In this document: positions 9,864 to 19,019 of the stretch, piece by piece
How the letters are laid out: the number at the start of each line of letters is the position of its first letter
Numbering within the stretch: the first letter of the stretch is position 1
Source of the DNA: Dyadobacter sp. LHD-138
GTDB taxonomy: Bacteria > Bacteroidota > Bacteroidia > Cytophagales > Spirosomataceae
NCBI RefSeq assembly: GCF_030929615.1
Contig: NZ_JAVFVU010000035.1
Location: forward strand, 21,314 to 85,313
Reading direction: 5' to 3'
Length of the DNA: 64,000 nt
The notes under the pieces: generated by a model
What the model saw: only the letters and a program-made list of their open reading frames with translations
The model's database searches: none
What the model was told of the DNA's origin: nothing
Made by a program: the position numbers and the translations under genes

Positions 9864-10898
9864 TTATTGCGCTGTTGGGTTAGTTGATTTTGGTTTGAGA
9901 ACGATTTCCTTATCGTTGATTTCATAAGCTGCATTCAGTGATTTTTCCATCATTTCTAAAATATCAGGCAGGTTTTGTCCCGAAAAATCCGCTTTCAAAA
10001 TATAATTTTTCAACGCCGAAGATTCGATACGGATTGTTACGCCATATTCTTCCGATAACGTTTTGGCGACTTCGTGCAATGGTTTGTTGTCAAAGGAAAC
10101 ACTTGTTTTATCCCAGATCCGGACATCATTTTCAGCACCGGGCAGGATTTTTTCTTTTTTTAATATTTGTTTGTTTTCATGAAAAACTGCCTTTTGTTCC
10201 GGTAAAAGCACCACCTGCTTTTCCAGCATTTTATCACTTTTTCGCGAAGGAGAAACTTCCTCGACGCCGACCGTCACCTTTCCGGTAACGACTGAAACTT
10301 CTACCGACGGCGCATGGTCAAATGCTTTAATATTAAAACTCGTACCCAGAACTTTCGTGATCACGTGCCCACTATATACAATAAACGGATGCGCAGTATC
10401 GCGGCTTACTTCGAAAAAAGCTTCCCCAATGAGATGCACCGGTCTGATTTTCCCAGTGAAAACCTGAGGATAACGAATGCTCGTGTGCGGTTGCAGCCAC
10501 ACGACACTACCATCCGAAAGTATTTGTCTTTTGATGCTTTTTGAGCGGTTTTCAAAAACAATTTCCCGAGTAGTTGATTTCTTAAAAGTGCCATTTACTT
10601 TAACCCACTGCAAACCAAATACCAACAGCACAGTGGCGGCTATCCCTGCAAGCGTATAATAAACGGTACGGCTTCTGAATACGGATGTTTTCGGATTGTC
10701 TTGCATCTCAATGCTGGATAGAATATTATCAAACATCTCTCCTTGCAACTCCTGACGCTCTTCAACCAGCAAATCAAGCAGGGGATCCTGTTCATTTTCA
10801 AATGATCTATACCATGCCTCAACCAGACGAATTTCTTCCGGCGTACATTCTTTGTTAATATACTTCCGGATCAACTCCGGCGAGATTTCTTTTGACAT
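9864..10898 (-). CDS. FecR family anti-sigma factor
   Basis: Inner-membrane anti-sigma/transducer protein of 344 residues. The cytoplasmic N-terminus (ELIRKYINKECTPEEIRLVEAWY) is followed by one membrane helix at about 79-98. The periplasmic FecR domain (~115-215, with GEAFFEVSRD and HPFIVYSG) and a C-terminal DUF4974 domain (~265-335, SFDNKPLHEVAKTLSEEYGV) come next. It should pass a signal from the STN domain of the downstream SusC to the upstream ECF sigma factor. It lies between those two genes in the same orientation. Confidence 0.95.
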   Translation of the reverse strand: MSKEISPELIRKYINKECTPEEIRLVEAWYRSFENEQDPLLDLLVEERQELQGEMFDNILSSIEMQDNPKTSVFRSRTVYYTLAGIAATVLLVFGLQWVKVNGTFKKSTTREIVFENRSKSIKRQILSDGSVVWLQPHTSIRYPQVFTGKIRPVHLIGEAFFEVSRDTAHPFIVYSGHVITKVLGTSFNIKAFDHAPSVEVSVVTGKVTVGVEEVSPSRKSDKMLEKQVVLLPEQKAVFHENKQILKKEKILPGAENDVRIWDKTSVSFDNKPLHEVAKTLSEEYGVTIRIESSALKNYILKADFSGQNLPDILEMMEKSLNAAYEINDKEIVLKPKSTNPTAQ

Positions 10899-11036
10899 CT
10901 GCGTTGATTTCGAAAATGGGATTAAAATCTACCCCTTATAAAGTACAGTCAGCCCAGGGCGACACATCCCCCAGTCAATTTTGGAAAATATTTTTAGCGG
11001 GTATTTCCTTTCTGATATCAGAAAAACTATGGAAGA

Positions 11037-11615
11037 TTACAGCTGGCTGTAAATGACAAGAATCATCACTTCCTTAAACTGGACTCTTAAAATTTGCAGG
11101 GCTTTGGTAAGATGATTTTCAACTGTTTTGACAGAAATATTCATCAAATCCGCTATCTCTTTATTGGACTTGTAACTTTTGCGGCTGAGCTCAAAAACTT
11201 CTTTGCATTTAGGAGAGAATTGTGAGACTTCCAATTCGAGCCGACTATTAAGATCGTCGTAAAAGACAGCCTCTTCGGTGAAATTAGGGCTTTGGTCAGG
11301 CATGTCCAAAATCAGGGCCCTGTAATTTCTCCTGACCATTTCCTTCTCAATATGATTTAAAACCCGGTATTTCACAGCAGTCAACAAATAACCGGTCAGC
11401 GAAGTTTTTACATTCAGTTCTTCACGGTGGATCCAAAGGCTCGTGAAAATATCCTGAACAATTTCCTGGGACACCTCTCTTGATTTTACCCTTCGGTATG
11501 CAGCGGAATAAAGTTGCGACCAATAGCGGTTGTAGATTTCTTTAAAAACGCCTTCACCGTCTTCCTGAAACAGGATTAGCAAATCTTCATCAGATAATTC
11601 AGCATACTTTCGCAT
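11037..11615 (-). CDS. ECF RNA polymerase sigma-70 factor
   Basis: Sigma factor of 192 residues. Region 2 (~20-95) contains FKEIYNRYWSQLYSAAYRRV and SQEIVQDIFTSLW. Region 4 (~125-180) ends in the helix-turn-helix NKEIADLMNISVKTVENHLTKAL. This is the Bacteroidota FecI-like group controlled by FecR. It is the first gene of the sigma/fecR/susC/susD set and probably drives susCD transcription when the receptor is loaded. Confidence 0.95.
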   Translation of the reverse strand: MRKYAELSDEDLLILFQEDGEGVFKEIYNRYWSQLYSAAYRRVKSREVSQEIVQDIFTSLWIHREELNVKTSLTGYLLTAVKYRVLNHIEKEMVRRNYRALILDMPDQSPNFTEEAVFYDDLNSRLELEVSQFSPKCKEVFELSRKSYKSNKEIADLMNISVKTVENHLTKALQILRVQFKEVMILVIYSQL

Positions 11616-11964
11616 GTTCGCTGTTAGATAAAGTCACCTTAGGCAGGGTTCATTATTTTTTCAACTAAGGTAAATGGTCTGACATCTTCAATCAAGCACT
11701 CCCCAAAATTTAACAATTACGAAATATTGGTTTTTACCAGACAAGCTTTCATCGGGTAAAATCTTGTCCCTCTTTACATCAATACGCACTTCATCTTCAA
11801 ACAGACTAACATACTGTGAAAGAAACTGTTCTATTTTTCCATTTTTTGCGTCAATGCTTCAAAATTTGATTTTCTTTCAAAAAAAATTCTCCAAAGAAAT
11901 CAAATGCAACAGCTGTTAAGGTAAATTAATCATCTTTTAGCATTTTATATAAAAAACAAATATT
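11616..11964. other. Divergent intergenic region between the ECF sigma gene and the Nif3-like gene
   Basis: AT-rich 349 bp with no credible gene. It must hold both divergent promoters, but no exact TAnnTTTG box could be assigned. An imperfect inverted repeat (11865-11877 with 11893-11904, TTTGATTTTCTTT against AAAGAAATCAAA) lies about 60 bp before the Nif3-like gene and is a possible regulator site. Confidence 0.4.
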
Positions 11965-12894
11965 ATGGACAAACTACTTTCCCCCTTTTCGGATTCCGAT
12001 CTCAAACGACGAAAGTTTATTGAAAATTCTATCAAATCCGCAGGCGCTCTTACATTGCTGGGTTTGCATTCGTCATTTATAAAAAATGCTGATTTGCCGG
12101 TAAAAAAATCTTTCACCGTCCAGGAAATTATAGCCCTGATCCTAAAAGAGGGAAATTTGTCTGTTTTGAAAGATACCGTAGATACAATCAAAAGCGGGAG
12201 GCCCGATCAGGTTGTGACAGGCATTGTTACAACGATGTTTCCTACCATTCCCGTAATAGAACAAGCCGTGAAACAAAATGCAAATTTCATTATTGCGCAC
12301 GAACCCTCATTTTATAATCACAGTGATAACCCTGAATGGGTGAAAAACAACACCGTTTTGAAAGAAAAACAAGCGCTTTTGGAAAAACATAAAATCGCAG
12401 TCTGGCGGTTTCACGACTATTGCCACGCTTTGAAACCGGACGCGATCAGTTATGGTGTCGCCAAAAAAGCAAACTGGTTATCCTATTACAAAACCGGACA
12501 GGTGATGTTAACCATTCCTCAGCTGACTTTTCAGCAACTGGTACAGCATCTGAAATCATCGCTTGGTATTTCGCACGTCAGAACCATCGGTGAGCCGACG
12601 CAGCCATGTGAAAGAATCGCGCTGCTTCCTGGTGCCTGGGGTGGACAAAGGCAGGTTTCCGTTGCAGAATCAGAAAAACCGGACGTATTGATTGTCGGGG
12701 AATCACCGGAGTGGGAAACTGTTGAATACATCCGCGATGCCAGATCTTTCGGCAGGAAAATCTCACTAATCGTTTTGGGTCATGCAGTAAGCGAAGAACC
12801 CGGGATGGACTGGGTGGCGGAGTGGATCGAACCGAAACTGACTGATATTAAAGTTACACATTTAGCCTCCGGTGATCCTTTCACATGGGTTTAA
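11965..12894 (+). CDS. Nif3-like dinuclear metal centre protein, exported form
   Basis: Protein of 309 residues. The N-terminus contains RRKFIENSIKSAGALTLLGL, which resembles a Tat or Sec leader. The remainder matches the NIF3/DUF34 family: TVQEIIALIL at the start, the metal-ligand-like block NFIIAHEPSFYNH, WRFHDYCH in the middle and a C-terminal VLIVGESPEWE region. Nif3 proteins form hexamers with a two-metal site and poorly defined hydrolase activity. Most are cytosolic, so the leader is noteworthy. It has its own terminator downstream. Confidence 0.83.
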   Translation: MDKLLSPFSDSDLKRRKFIENSIKSAGALTLLGLHSSFIKNADLPVKKSFTVQEIIALILKEGNLSVLKDTVDTIKSGRPDQVVTGIVTTMFPTIPVIEQAVKQNANFIIAHEPSFYNHSDNPEWVKNNTVLKEKQALLEKHKIAVWRFHDYCHALKPDAISYGVAKKANWLSYYKTGQVMLTIPQLTFQQLVQHLKSSLGISHVRTIGEPTQPCERIALLPGAWGGQRQVSVAESEKPDVLIVGESPEWETVEYIRDARSFGRKISLIVLGHAVSEEPGMDWVAEWIEPKLTDIKVTHLASGDPFTWV

Positions 12895-12901
12895 AACAGG
12901 T

Positions 12902-12930
12902 AAAGCCTGCTTTAATGGCAGGCTTTGCTA
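12902..12930 (+). terminator. Intrinsic terminator after the Nif3-like gene
   Basis: Perfect 9-bp stem AAAGCCTGC/GCAGGCTTT (12902-12910 with 12918-12926), 7-nt loop, starting 8 bp after the stop codon. The following T-tract is weak. Confidence 0.7.
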
Positions 12931-13093
12931 AAATGTTTTCTTGATGCGGTACTAGCTCATGATCATACCTGAATCCTGGATAACTAAGTAATTCAGACCG
13001 ATCCCATTACCCTAATTTCTTCAACCCGAAACCAATCTACAAACCAGCACGGCGCATCCTTACATGCATCTCAAAATGGCGCCAGACTCTTTG

Positions 13094-13483
13094 CTAAACA
13101 GCCGCAAGCATTCGCCGGGTCCCCGTACTCAAACGGATACCTTTCAATGTCTTGATCCGATCCTGAATTTTGACATCGTATTTCAAATTAAACCCCGGAC
13201 CAATCAAGTGCCTGAATTCCCGGATGACCTCGTTTAATTGTTTTCGGGATACGCCACTGTATTCCATTTGCAACAACTGTGCTTTCTCCGCCTTCGACTT
13301 TTTCAGTTTCCAATACTGGGGATGATTAAGACCAATCGGGCTATGGAAGTACTGGTCATGAGAGTCTTTAATTAAGAATTCAAAACCCACTTCGATCTCC
13401 TTTCCGTTTTGCTGTATTTTTCCTGAAATGATGATTTTCGCTTCTCTCCCTACTGCCAGTATAAATGTTTTTTCGTGTATCAT
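13094..13483 (-). CDS. Hypothetical protein
   Basis: An isolated 129-residue reading frame, not recognised. It is basic at the C-terminus (KYDVKIQDRIKTLKGIRLSTGTRRM) and has no signal peptide or membrane segment. Its first half looks like a beta sheet (FILAVGREAKIIISGKIQQ, IEVGFEFLIKD). The ATG at 13483 follows an AT-rich leader. Length and soluble composition suggest a real gene, but no function can be given. Confidence 0.6.
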   Translation of the reverse strand: MIHEKTFILAVGREAKIIISGKIQQNGKEIEVGFEFLIKDSHDQYFHSPIGLNHPQYWKLKKSKAEKAQLLQMEYSGVSRKQLNEVIREFRHLIGPGFNLKYDVKIQDRIKTLKGIRLSTGTRRMLAAV

Positions 13484-13799
13484 TTTTTCTGTGTTTAATG
13501 ATTAGTTATATCCTAATTAGTCGATGAATAAGCTTAGATAATTATCTCCTTTATATTTAATATCAGCCAAATTAAAACAATATTTTTATAATATATAAAA
13601 TCGATAGATTTTATATATTATATTTAACAACTAAATTCGATTAGACAACACCATCCTATTGAATTCGGATATAGTAAAATATCCGAAAATAACTCATAAG
13701 ACAATAAGTATATTTATCCTATAATTTATATATAGTATTTATTATCTTGCATGGATTAAAACCCGGTGACCGTTTATATTACCACATCCTTCGAATGTT
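13484..13799. other. AT-rich divergent intergenic region with two perfect inverted repeats
   Basis: 316 bp, very AT-rich, between the hypothetical gene and the PIG-L deacetylase gene. It holds a perfect 15-bp inverted repeat with a GATA loop (13588-13602 with 13607-13621) and a second 8-bp repeat TTCGGATA/TATCCGAA (13664-13671 with 13680-13687). No gene was seen. These are candidate regulator sites or cruciforms for the two divergent genes. A weak -7-like TATCTTG occurs at about 13744. Confidence 0.5.
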
Positions 13800-16298
13800 A
13801 TGCTGCGCCATTTTACTCGTTTTCTGCTAACTGGGTTCCTACTCGGTGCTTTTTGTTTATCGCAGACCGTGCAAGCGCAGATTCGGCCTTCTTCGTCGAG
13901 GATTTTACAGGGCATTCAAAAACTTAATGTGCTGGGTAATGTACTGTATTTCGGGGCGCATCCCGATGATGAAAACCCGACTTTCATCGCTTATCTGGCC
14001 AATGAAAAACTTTATAACACAGCATATTTTTCGCTGACTCGGGGAGATGGCGGGCAAAATCTCATTGGTACAGAAATCAAGGAAAATCTGGGTATTCTCA
14101 GGACACAGGAATTATTGCAGGCAAGGAAAATTGATGGAGGGCAGCAATTTTTTTCCCGCGCAGTCGACTTTGGTTTTTCCAAGAGTGCCGAAGAAGTCTT
14201 TACCATTTGGGACAGAGAAAAGCTGCTTTCAGATGCGGTGTGGGTTATTCGGAATTTCAAACCCGATGTTATTGTTACACGTTTCCCACCTGACCAGAGA
14301 GCCGGACATGGCCATCATATTGCCTCGGCGATTCTTGCAGAAGAAGCTTTTGACGCGGCCGCCGATCCCAATAAATTTCCTGAACAGTTGAAATGGGTCA
14401 AACCCTGGAAAACAAAACGCCTGGTTTGGAATGCCGGCATGTGGTGGAACCAGAGAAGGGATCAGGTTGATGAAAAGGACGCAAAAGATTATCTTAAAAT
14501 AGATGTCGGCATTTTCAACCCGTTGCTTGGCAAATCTTACGGCGAAATTGCTGCTGAAAGTCGGAGCCAGCACCGCAGTCAGGGATTTGGAACGATTGGG
14601 TTTAGAGGAAGTCTGGTCGAATATTTCAAACATGTTAAAGGCGATAAAGCATCCGAAGATTTAATGGATGGCGTTGATACCAACTGGAGTCGGGTCAAAG
14701 TGGCTGAACGGCTCGATCAGTTAATTGCCGGTGCTATCAGCAGTTACCAGCCAGCCAATCCCTGCGCCGTGGTACCTGCCCTACTGAAAATCAGGTCTGA
14801 AATAGATAAATTACCCGAAGGATACTGGAAGCAGACCAAATTGCAGGATATTGATAAACTCATCCCAAGCTCGCTTGGTTTATATTTACAGGCGACCTCA
14901 CAGGATTATTCCTATACACCCGGTGAGCAGTTGAATCTAAATATCGAAGCGATCAACCGCTCTTCGTTCCCTGTCACTTTAAAAAAGGTAAGTTTTCCAT
15001 TTGAAAAAAAAGATTCTTTGGTTGATATCCGATTAACCAATAACCAGCAGATCCAATTCTCCGCCAAGATTAAGATTCCTGAAAACACGACGTATTCACA
15101 ACCCTATTGGCTGCATAAAGAAGGTACGCTCGGGCTTTTTAAAATTGACTCCCAACAGGAAATCGGGTTGGCCGAAAATGCACCATCAGCGAAAATCGAC
15201 TTCGAACTTGAAATTGATGGCCAGGATTTTCACTATGCAGCTCCGGTTTTTTACCGAAAAACGGATCCGATTCTGGGCGAAACATATCAGCCATTGACCA
15301 TCAACCCGCCTGCTTATGTTAGTGTCAGTCAGAAGGTTTACCTATTTGACGGCAAGGATGATAAAAAAATAAATGTGGTGGTAAAGGCTGGAAAAAACAA
15401 TCTCACGGGTTTGGTAAAACTTAAAATTCCAATTGGCTGGCGCTGTGAGCCAACCTCCGTTGCCTTTAATCTCAATACAAAAGGAGCAGAACAATGTGTG
15501 GATTTCCAGTTGTTCCCTCCTGACTTTGCCGACGAAAATGAGATCACCGCGGAGGTTTCCGTTGATGGCAGAACGTATGACCGAAGCCAGGGAATCATCA
15601 GTTATCCGCACATTCCGACACAGGTATTTTTTCCACCAGCGAAAGCAAAGGTTGTCAGGGTAGAGATCAAAAAAACCGGTAATCTGATCGGGTACATCAA
15701 AGGCGCCGGGGATATGGTTCCGGCCAGTTTACAGCAGATCGGTTACCATGTAGAGCTCCTGCAGGATGACGCTATATCCACTGAAAAACTCCAAAAATAC
15801 GACGCGGTTATTATCGGTGTGAGGGCTTACAACATTGTCGAGCGCTTGAAAGTGGTCAATCCCATACTGCTGCATTACGTCGAAAATGGAGGAAATTTAA
15901 TTGTTCAATACAATGCTGATCAGGGATTGCTCATGGAAGATTTTGGGCCCTACCCCTTTAAGGTTTCCAACAAACGCGTTACGGTTGAACAGGCAGAAGT
16001 CCGTTTTTTGAAACCTGATTGCCAGGCGCTAAACTATCCAAACAAAATCACCCAGAAAGATTTTGACGGCTGGGTACAGGAACGTAGTCTTTATCAGCCC
16101 GAAAACTGGTCAGAAAAATATGAAACTATCATTTCCTGCAATGACCCTGGCAGTGAAAAACTTGACGGCGGTATTCTCATTGCAAAGTCCGGCAAAGGAA
16201 ATTATGTTTACACGACCATGAGCTGGTTTCGTCAACTGCCGGCAGGCGTACCCGGCGCCTATCGTCTTTTTTCCAATTTAATTTCACTGGGTAAGTAG
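13800..16298 (+). CDS. Exported PIG-L (LmbE-like) family deacetylase
   Basis: Protein of 832 residues with a signal peptide (1-26, ending VQAQ). The N-terminal PIG-L domain (~45-300) has the zinc motif GAHPDDE (~53-59) and the downstream GHGHHIAS block (~169). The family removes N-acetyl groups from GlcNAc-type substrates. The C-terminal half is a beta-rich region ending in a glutamine-amidotransferase-like fold (DAVIIGVRAYNIVERL... GGNLIVQYN). This long two-part form is common in Bacteroidota and differs from the short cytosolic enzymes of mycothiol or GPI synthesis. The natural substrate is unknown, probably an extracellular or periplasmic glycan. Confidence 0.88.
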   Translation: MLRHFTRFLLTGFLLGAFCLSQTVQAQIRPSSSRILQGIQKLNVLGNVLYFGAHPDDENPTFIAYLANEKLYNTAYFSLTRGDGGQNLIGTEIKENLGILRTQELLQARKIDGGQQFFSRAVDFGFSKSAEEVFTIWDREKLLSDAVWVIRNFKPDVIVTRFPPDQRAGHGHHIASAILAEEAFDAAADPNKFPEQLKWVKPWKTKRLVWNAGMWWNQRRDQVDEKDAKDYLKIDVGIFNPLLGKSYGEIAAESRSQHRSQGFGTIGFRGSLVEYFKHVKGDKASEDLMDGVDTNWSRVKVAERLDQLIAGAISSYQPANPCAVVPALLKIRSEIDKLPEGYWKQTKLQDIDKLIPSSLGLYLQATSQDYSYTPGEQLNLNIEAINRSSFPVTLKKVSFPFEKKDSLVDIRLTNNQQIQFSAKIKIPENTTYSQPYWLHKEGTLGLFKIDSQQEIGLAENAPSAKIDFELEIDGQDFHYAAPVFYRKTDPILGETYQPLTINPPAYVSVSQKVYLFDGKDDKKINVVVKAGKNNLTGLVKLKIPIGWRCEPTSVAFNLNTKGAEQCVDFQLFPPDFADENEITAEVSVDGRTYDRSQGIISYPHIPTQVFFPPAKAKVVRVEIKKTGNLIGYIKGAGDMVPASLQQIGYHVELLQDDAISTEKLQKYDAVIIGVRAYNIVERLKVVNPILLHYVENGGNLIVQYNADQGLLMEDFGPYPFKVSNKRVTVEQAEVRFLKPDCQALNYPNKITQKDFDGWVQERSLYQPENWSEKYETIISCNDPGSEKLDGGILIAKSGKGNYVYTTMSWFRQLPAGVPGAYRLFSNLISLGK

Positions 16299-16516
16299 CA
16301 AATACATCCTCCAACGAGCACAACCAACGCGAAATGCGTTGGATATGAATACCAATACCTAAGACTCCCTTTCTACCGGCTAGACAACGCGACTAAAATC
16401 AGTACAATATCAAAAGCAAAAAGAGTTTTTTCGTTACCTTTAAAGCGCGTCCGGCCATTCATCGATGATTTGACCGGGGAACCGCCTCAGGGCCCTTTAA
16501 ATTACCCAACTTACGA

Positions 16517-16927
16517 ATGAAACCGACAATTATCTACGTTGCTGATGATGATGAAGATGACCGCTTATTTATTTCAGATGCTATCCGAAAACTCGATCTG
16601 ACAATAAAAATTGTTGAGGCAGCCGACGGAGACGACCTTTTAAATCTTATTGAATTAGAAAATACCGAAGAGGCTAATATCCTCATTTTGCTGGATATGA
16701 ACATGCCCCGGGTCACCGGCATTGAAGCGCTGCAAACGATCCGCGCCAATGATAAATTAAAACATATTCCAGCCGTGATGATTTCCACCTCCTCAGACAG
16801 GAATTTGATCGACGAAGCTTATCAGACCGGCGTCAATGCATTTATCAAGAAACCCAACAACTTCGGTGGTTTTGTAAAAATTGCCCAGGCACTGCAAACC
16901 TGTTTTTTTGATTCTGTACGGAGTTAG
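16517..16927 (+). CDS. Single-domain response regulator (CheY/Rcp1-like)
   Basis: Receiver-only protein of 136 residues. It has the acidic cluster DDDEDD at 10-15, phosphoacceptor Asp60 in ILLDMNMP, the Thr/Ser block MISTSSDR and the conserved Lys in AFIKKPN. There is no output domain. Such proteins usually act with separate hybrid or phytochrome-like kinases. No kinase is adjacent, so its partner is unknown. Confidence 0.92.
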   Translation: MKPTIIYVADDDEDDRLFISDAIRKLDLTIKIVEAADGDDLLNLIELENTEEANILILLDMNMPRVTGIEALQTIRANDKLKHIPAVMISTSSDRNLIDEAYQTGVNAFIKKPNNFGGFVKIAQALQTCFFDSVRS

Positions 16928-16943
16928 CAAAGACTTTTCTGAT

Positions 16944-17183
16944 ATGAAAGCATTCTTGTTCACCATGCTAGTGCTATTTGTCCGGGATGCAAATTCATGT
17001 ATGTGCCTGGACCAAAAATTTACGGATAAGTATGCAGGAGCAGATTTTATCGCCTCCGTAAAAATCGTCAGAAATTATAAAAATGAGGGTGATCAGATTT
17101 TCTATAAATCGGATATTGTCAAACCATGTGGGCAGGTTTATCCTGCTAGCGTTTCTAACCTTAAAAAACATAATACACTGTAA
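16944..17183 (+). CDS. Small exported Cys-rich protein, possibly truncated
   Basis: 79 codons from the ATG at 16944, 16 bp after the response regulator stop. A short hydrophobic leader (MKAFLFTMLVLFV) is followed by SCMCLDQKF and ADFIASVKIV. A CxC right after signal cleavage resembles the N-terminus of TIMP/NTR-like proteins, which are about twice as long. The frame ends in a low-complexity lysine stretch, so this may be a 3'-truncated gene. The assignment is tentative. Confidence 0.45.
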   Translation: MKAFLFTMLVLFVRDANSCMCLDQKFTDKYAGADFIASVKIVRNYKNEGDQIFYKSDIVKPCGQVYPASVSNLKKHNTL

Positions 17184-17292
17184 ATCAAACCCTGTTTAAA
17201 ATACCGGTTTATAAGCCAACGCTTAAAGGCTGGATTCAAACGGTTTATTAAACTTTTATAAGTAAATTGACGCCTCTTAATATAACAATTGT

Positions 17293-18258
17293 ATGAACAG
17301 ATTATTCCAAACCAACCTACGTCATTTTTCCCGGTGCCTGCTGCCGGCTTTCACCCTGCTTTTGGCTATTTTAGCAATGCCATCCATCGCAAAACCACTG
17401 GCCTCTCCGCTTGAAGGCAGATGGGATATCACGGTTGATGTTGCGGGAAAACCATCACCATCCTGGCTGGAAGTAAGACATTCCGGAAATCATACGCTGA
17501 TTGGCCAGTTTGTTTCATTTTCCGGCAGTGCCCGTCCGATTTCCGAAGTTCATTTCAAAGACGGGAAATTCCATTTTGCCATACCACCACAATGGGAAAG
17601 CGGTGATAAGGATTTCACGCTGGAAGGAACGATTCAGGGCGAAAAATTAACCGGTTCGCTGACCACACCCGGTGGCAAAACGTATAACTGGACAGGTGTC
17701 CGTGCCCCCTCATTACGCAGAGCAACAGCTCCTGTCTGGGGAAAACCGATTCGCCTGACGGATGGAAACACCATCAAAGGATGGCACGCAGAAGGCACCA
17801 ACCAGTGGGTTGCTGAAAACGGCGTTTTGAAAAGTGCAAAATCAGGCGCTAACCTGGTAACTGACCAGAAATTCAACGACTTCAAATTGCATGCTGAATT
17901 TAAAATCCCAAAGGGAAGTAACAGCGGCGTTTATCTTCGCGGCCGCTATGAAATTCAGGTTACCGACGGCAAAGGGCTAGAGCCGGCACTGGATCAACTT
18001 GGTGCCGTTTATGGTTTTATCACGCCAAGTGATATGGTAGCAAAAGATCCGGGCGAATGGCAGTCATTTGATCTCACCCTGATCGGCAGAATGCTGACCT
18101 TGACAGTCAATGGAAAAACCGTTATTACCAATCAGGAAATTCCGGGCATTACCGGAGGCGCGCTTGACAGTAACGAAGGTGAGCCAGGCCCGCTGTACAT
18201 TCAGGGCGATCACGGTCCGGTAGAGTACCGCAACATCATCATCACCCCTGCAAAGTAA
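17293..18258 (+). CDS. DUF1080 (3-keto-disaccharide hydrolase-like) secreted protein
   Basis: Protein of 321 residues with a signal peptide (~1-34). The first half (~40-140) is a lipocalin-like beta domain (GRWDITVDVAGKPSPSWLEV). The second half (~150-320) is a LamG-like DUF1080 domain (NTIKGWHAEGTNQWVAENGVL, FKIPKGSNSGVYLRGRYE, YIQGDHGPVEYRNI). DUF1080 enzymes are tied to 3-keto-glycoside cleavage in Bacteroidota and Planctomycetota. It is a single transcription unit with a strong terminator. Confidence 0.9.
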   Translation: MNRLFQTNLRHFSRCLLPAFTLLLAILAMPSIAKPLASPLEGRWDITVDVAGKPSPSWLEVRHSGNHTLIGQFVSFSGSARPISEVHFKDGKFHFAIPPQWESGDKDFTLEGTIQGEKLTGSLTTPGGKTYNWTGVRAPSLRRATAPVWGKPIRLTDGNTIKGWHAEGTNQWVAENGVLKSAKSGANLVTDQKFNDFKLHAEFKIPKGSNSGVYLRGRYEIQVTDGKGLEPALDQLGAVYGFITPSDMVAKDPGEWQSFDLTLIGRMLTLTVNGKTVITNQEIPGITGGALDSNEGEPGPLYIQGDHGPVEYRNIIITPAK

Positions 18259-18277
18259 TCAGCGTAAAAATTGATAG

Positions 18278-18318
18278 AAAAAACCGTTATCATGATCCAT
18301 TTCAGATAACGGTTTTTT
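18278..18318 (+). terminator. Intrinsic terminator after the DUF1080 gene
   Basis: 14-bp perfect stem (18278-18291 with 18305-18318), 13-nt loop. The right arm ends in TTTTTT. It starts 20 bp after the stop codon. Confidence 0.88.
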
Positions 18319-18380
18319 CATAACCTGTTACCTTTCCCCAACAGCATCTTATATATTTTCGAATTTCAAACCACCAACAC

Positions 18381-18671
18381 ATGATACAGCATTCCGTTAT
18401 TTTCAAGCTAAAATACCCGAAAAACTCTGTTGAAGAAACCGCATTTCTTGATGCAGCAAAAGCTTTGGTTTTAATACCCGGCGTGCTTAATTTTCAGTGT
18501 TTAAAGCAAACCAGTCCGAAGAACAAGTTTGACTACGGCCTGACGATGGAATTTGAAAACCAGCAGACTTATGACGCTTATTCCGACCATCCCGACCATA
18601 CCCGCTTTGTACAGGAGTGCTGGATGCGTGACGTGGAGGATTTTCTCGAAATCGACTACGCACCCTTATAA
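18381..18671 (+). CDS. Dabb (stress-responsive A/B barrel) domain protein
   Basis: A single Dabb domain of 96 residues. It starts MIQHSVIFKLK with the conserved early His and ends HPDHTRFVQECWMRDVEDFLEIDY, the usual family signature. Dabb proteins form dimeric ferredoxin-like barrels. The function here is unknown. It may be co-transcribed with the small membrane protein 22 bp downstream. Confidence 0.9.
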   Translation: MIQHSVIFKLKYPKNSVEETAFLDAAKALVLIPGVLNFQCLKQTSPKNKFDYGLTMEFENQQTYDAYSDHPDHTRFVQECWMRDVEDFLEIDYAPL

Positions 18672-18693
18672 GGTTCTAAGAACCTGATCTGGC

Positions 18694-18921
18694 ATGTCTC
18701 AAAATACAGGTAAATTCATCATCATAGCCGGGTTCATACTCGTTGTACTCGGCACCCTTGTTTATCTCCTGGGCGACAAACTCCACTGGCTGGGGAGGCT
18801 CCCGGGAGATATTCGGGTAGAAAAAGAAAATTTTAAATTCTTTTTCCCGATCACCACGATGATACTTTTAAGCGGCCTTTTGAATCTGATTATTTTTCTG
18901 GTCAGGAAAATAATTGAATAA
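18694..18921 (+). CDS. DUF2905 family small membrane protein
   Basis: 75 residues with two membrane helices (~8-26 and ~50-70). Between them is the family signature LHWLGRLPGDIRVEKENFKF. DUF2905 proteins are widespread and uncharacterised. Confidence 0.9.
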   Translation: MSQNTGKFIIIAGFILVVLGTLVYLLGDKLHWLGRLPGDIRVEKENFKFFFPITTMILLSGLLNLIIFLVRKIIE

Positions 18922-19019
18922 TCAAATGATAAACTGCACTTTTCCAGCACAATCCTGCATGAAATATTACTAAAAAGAGAAAAATTTCATACATTTCGTA
19001 GAACTTCTTCTTAATAAAC

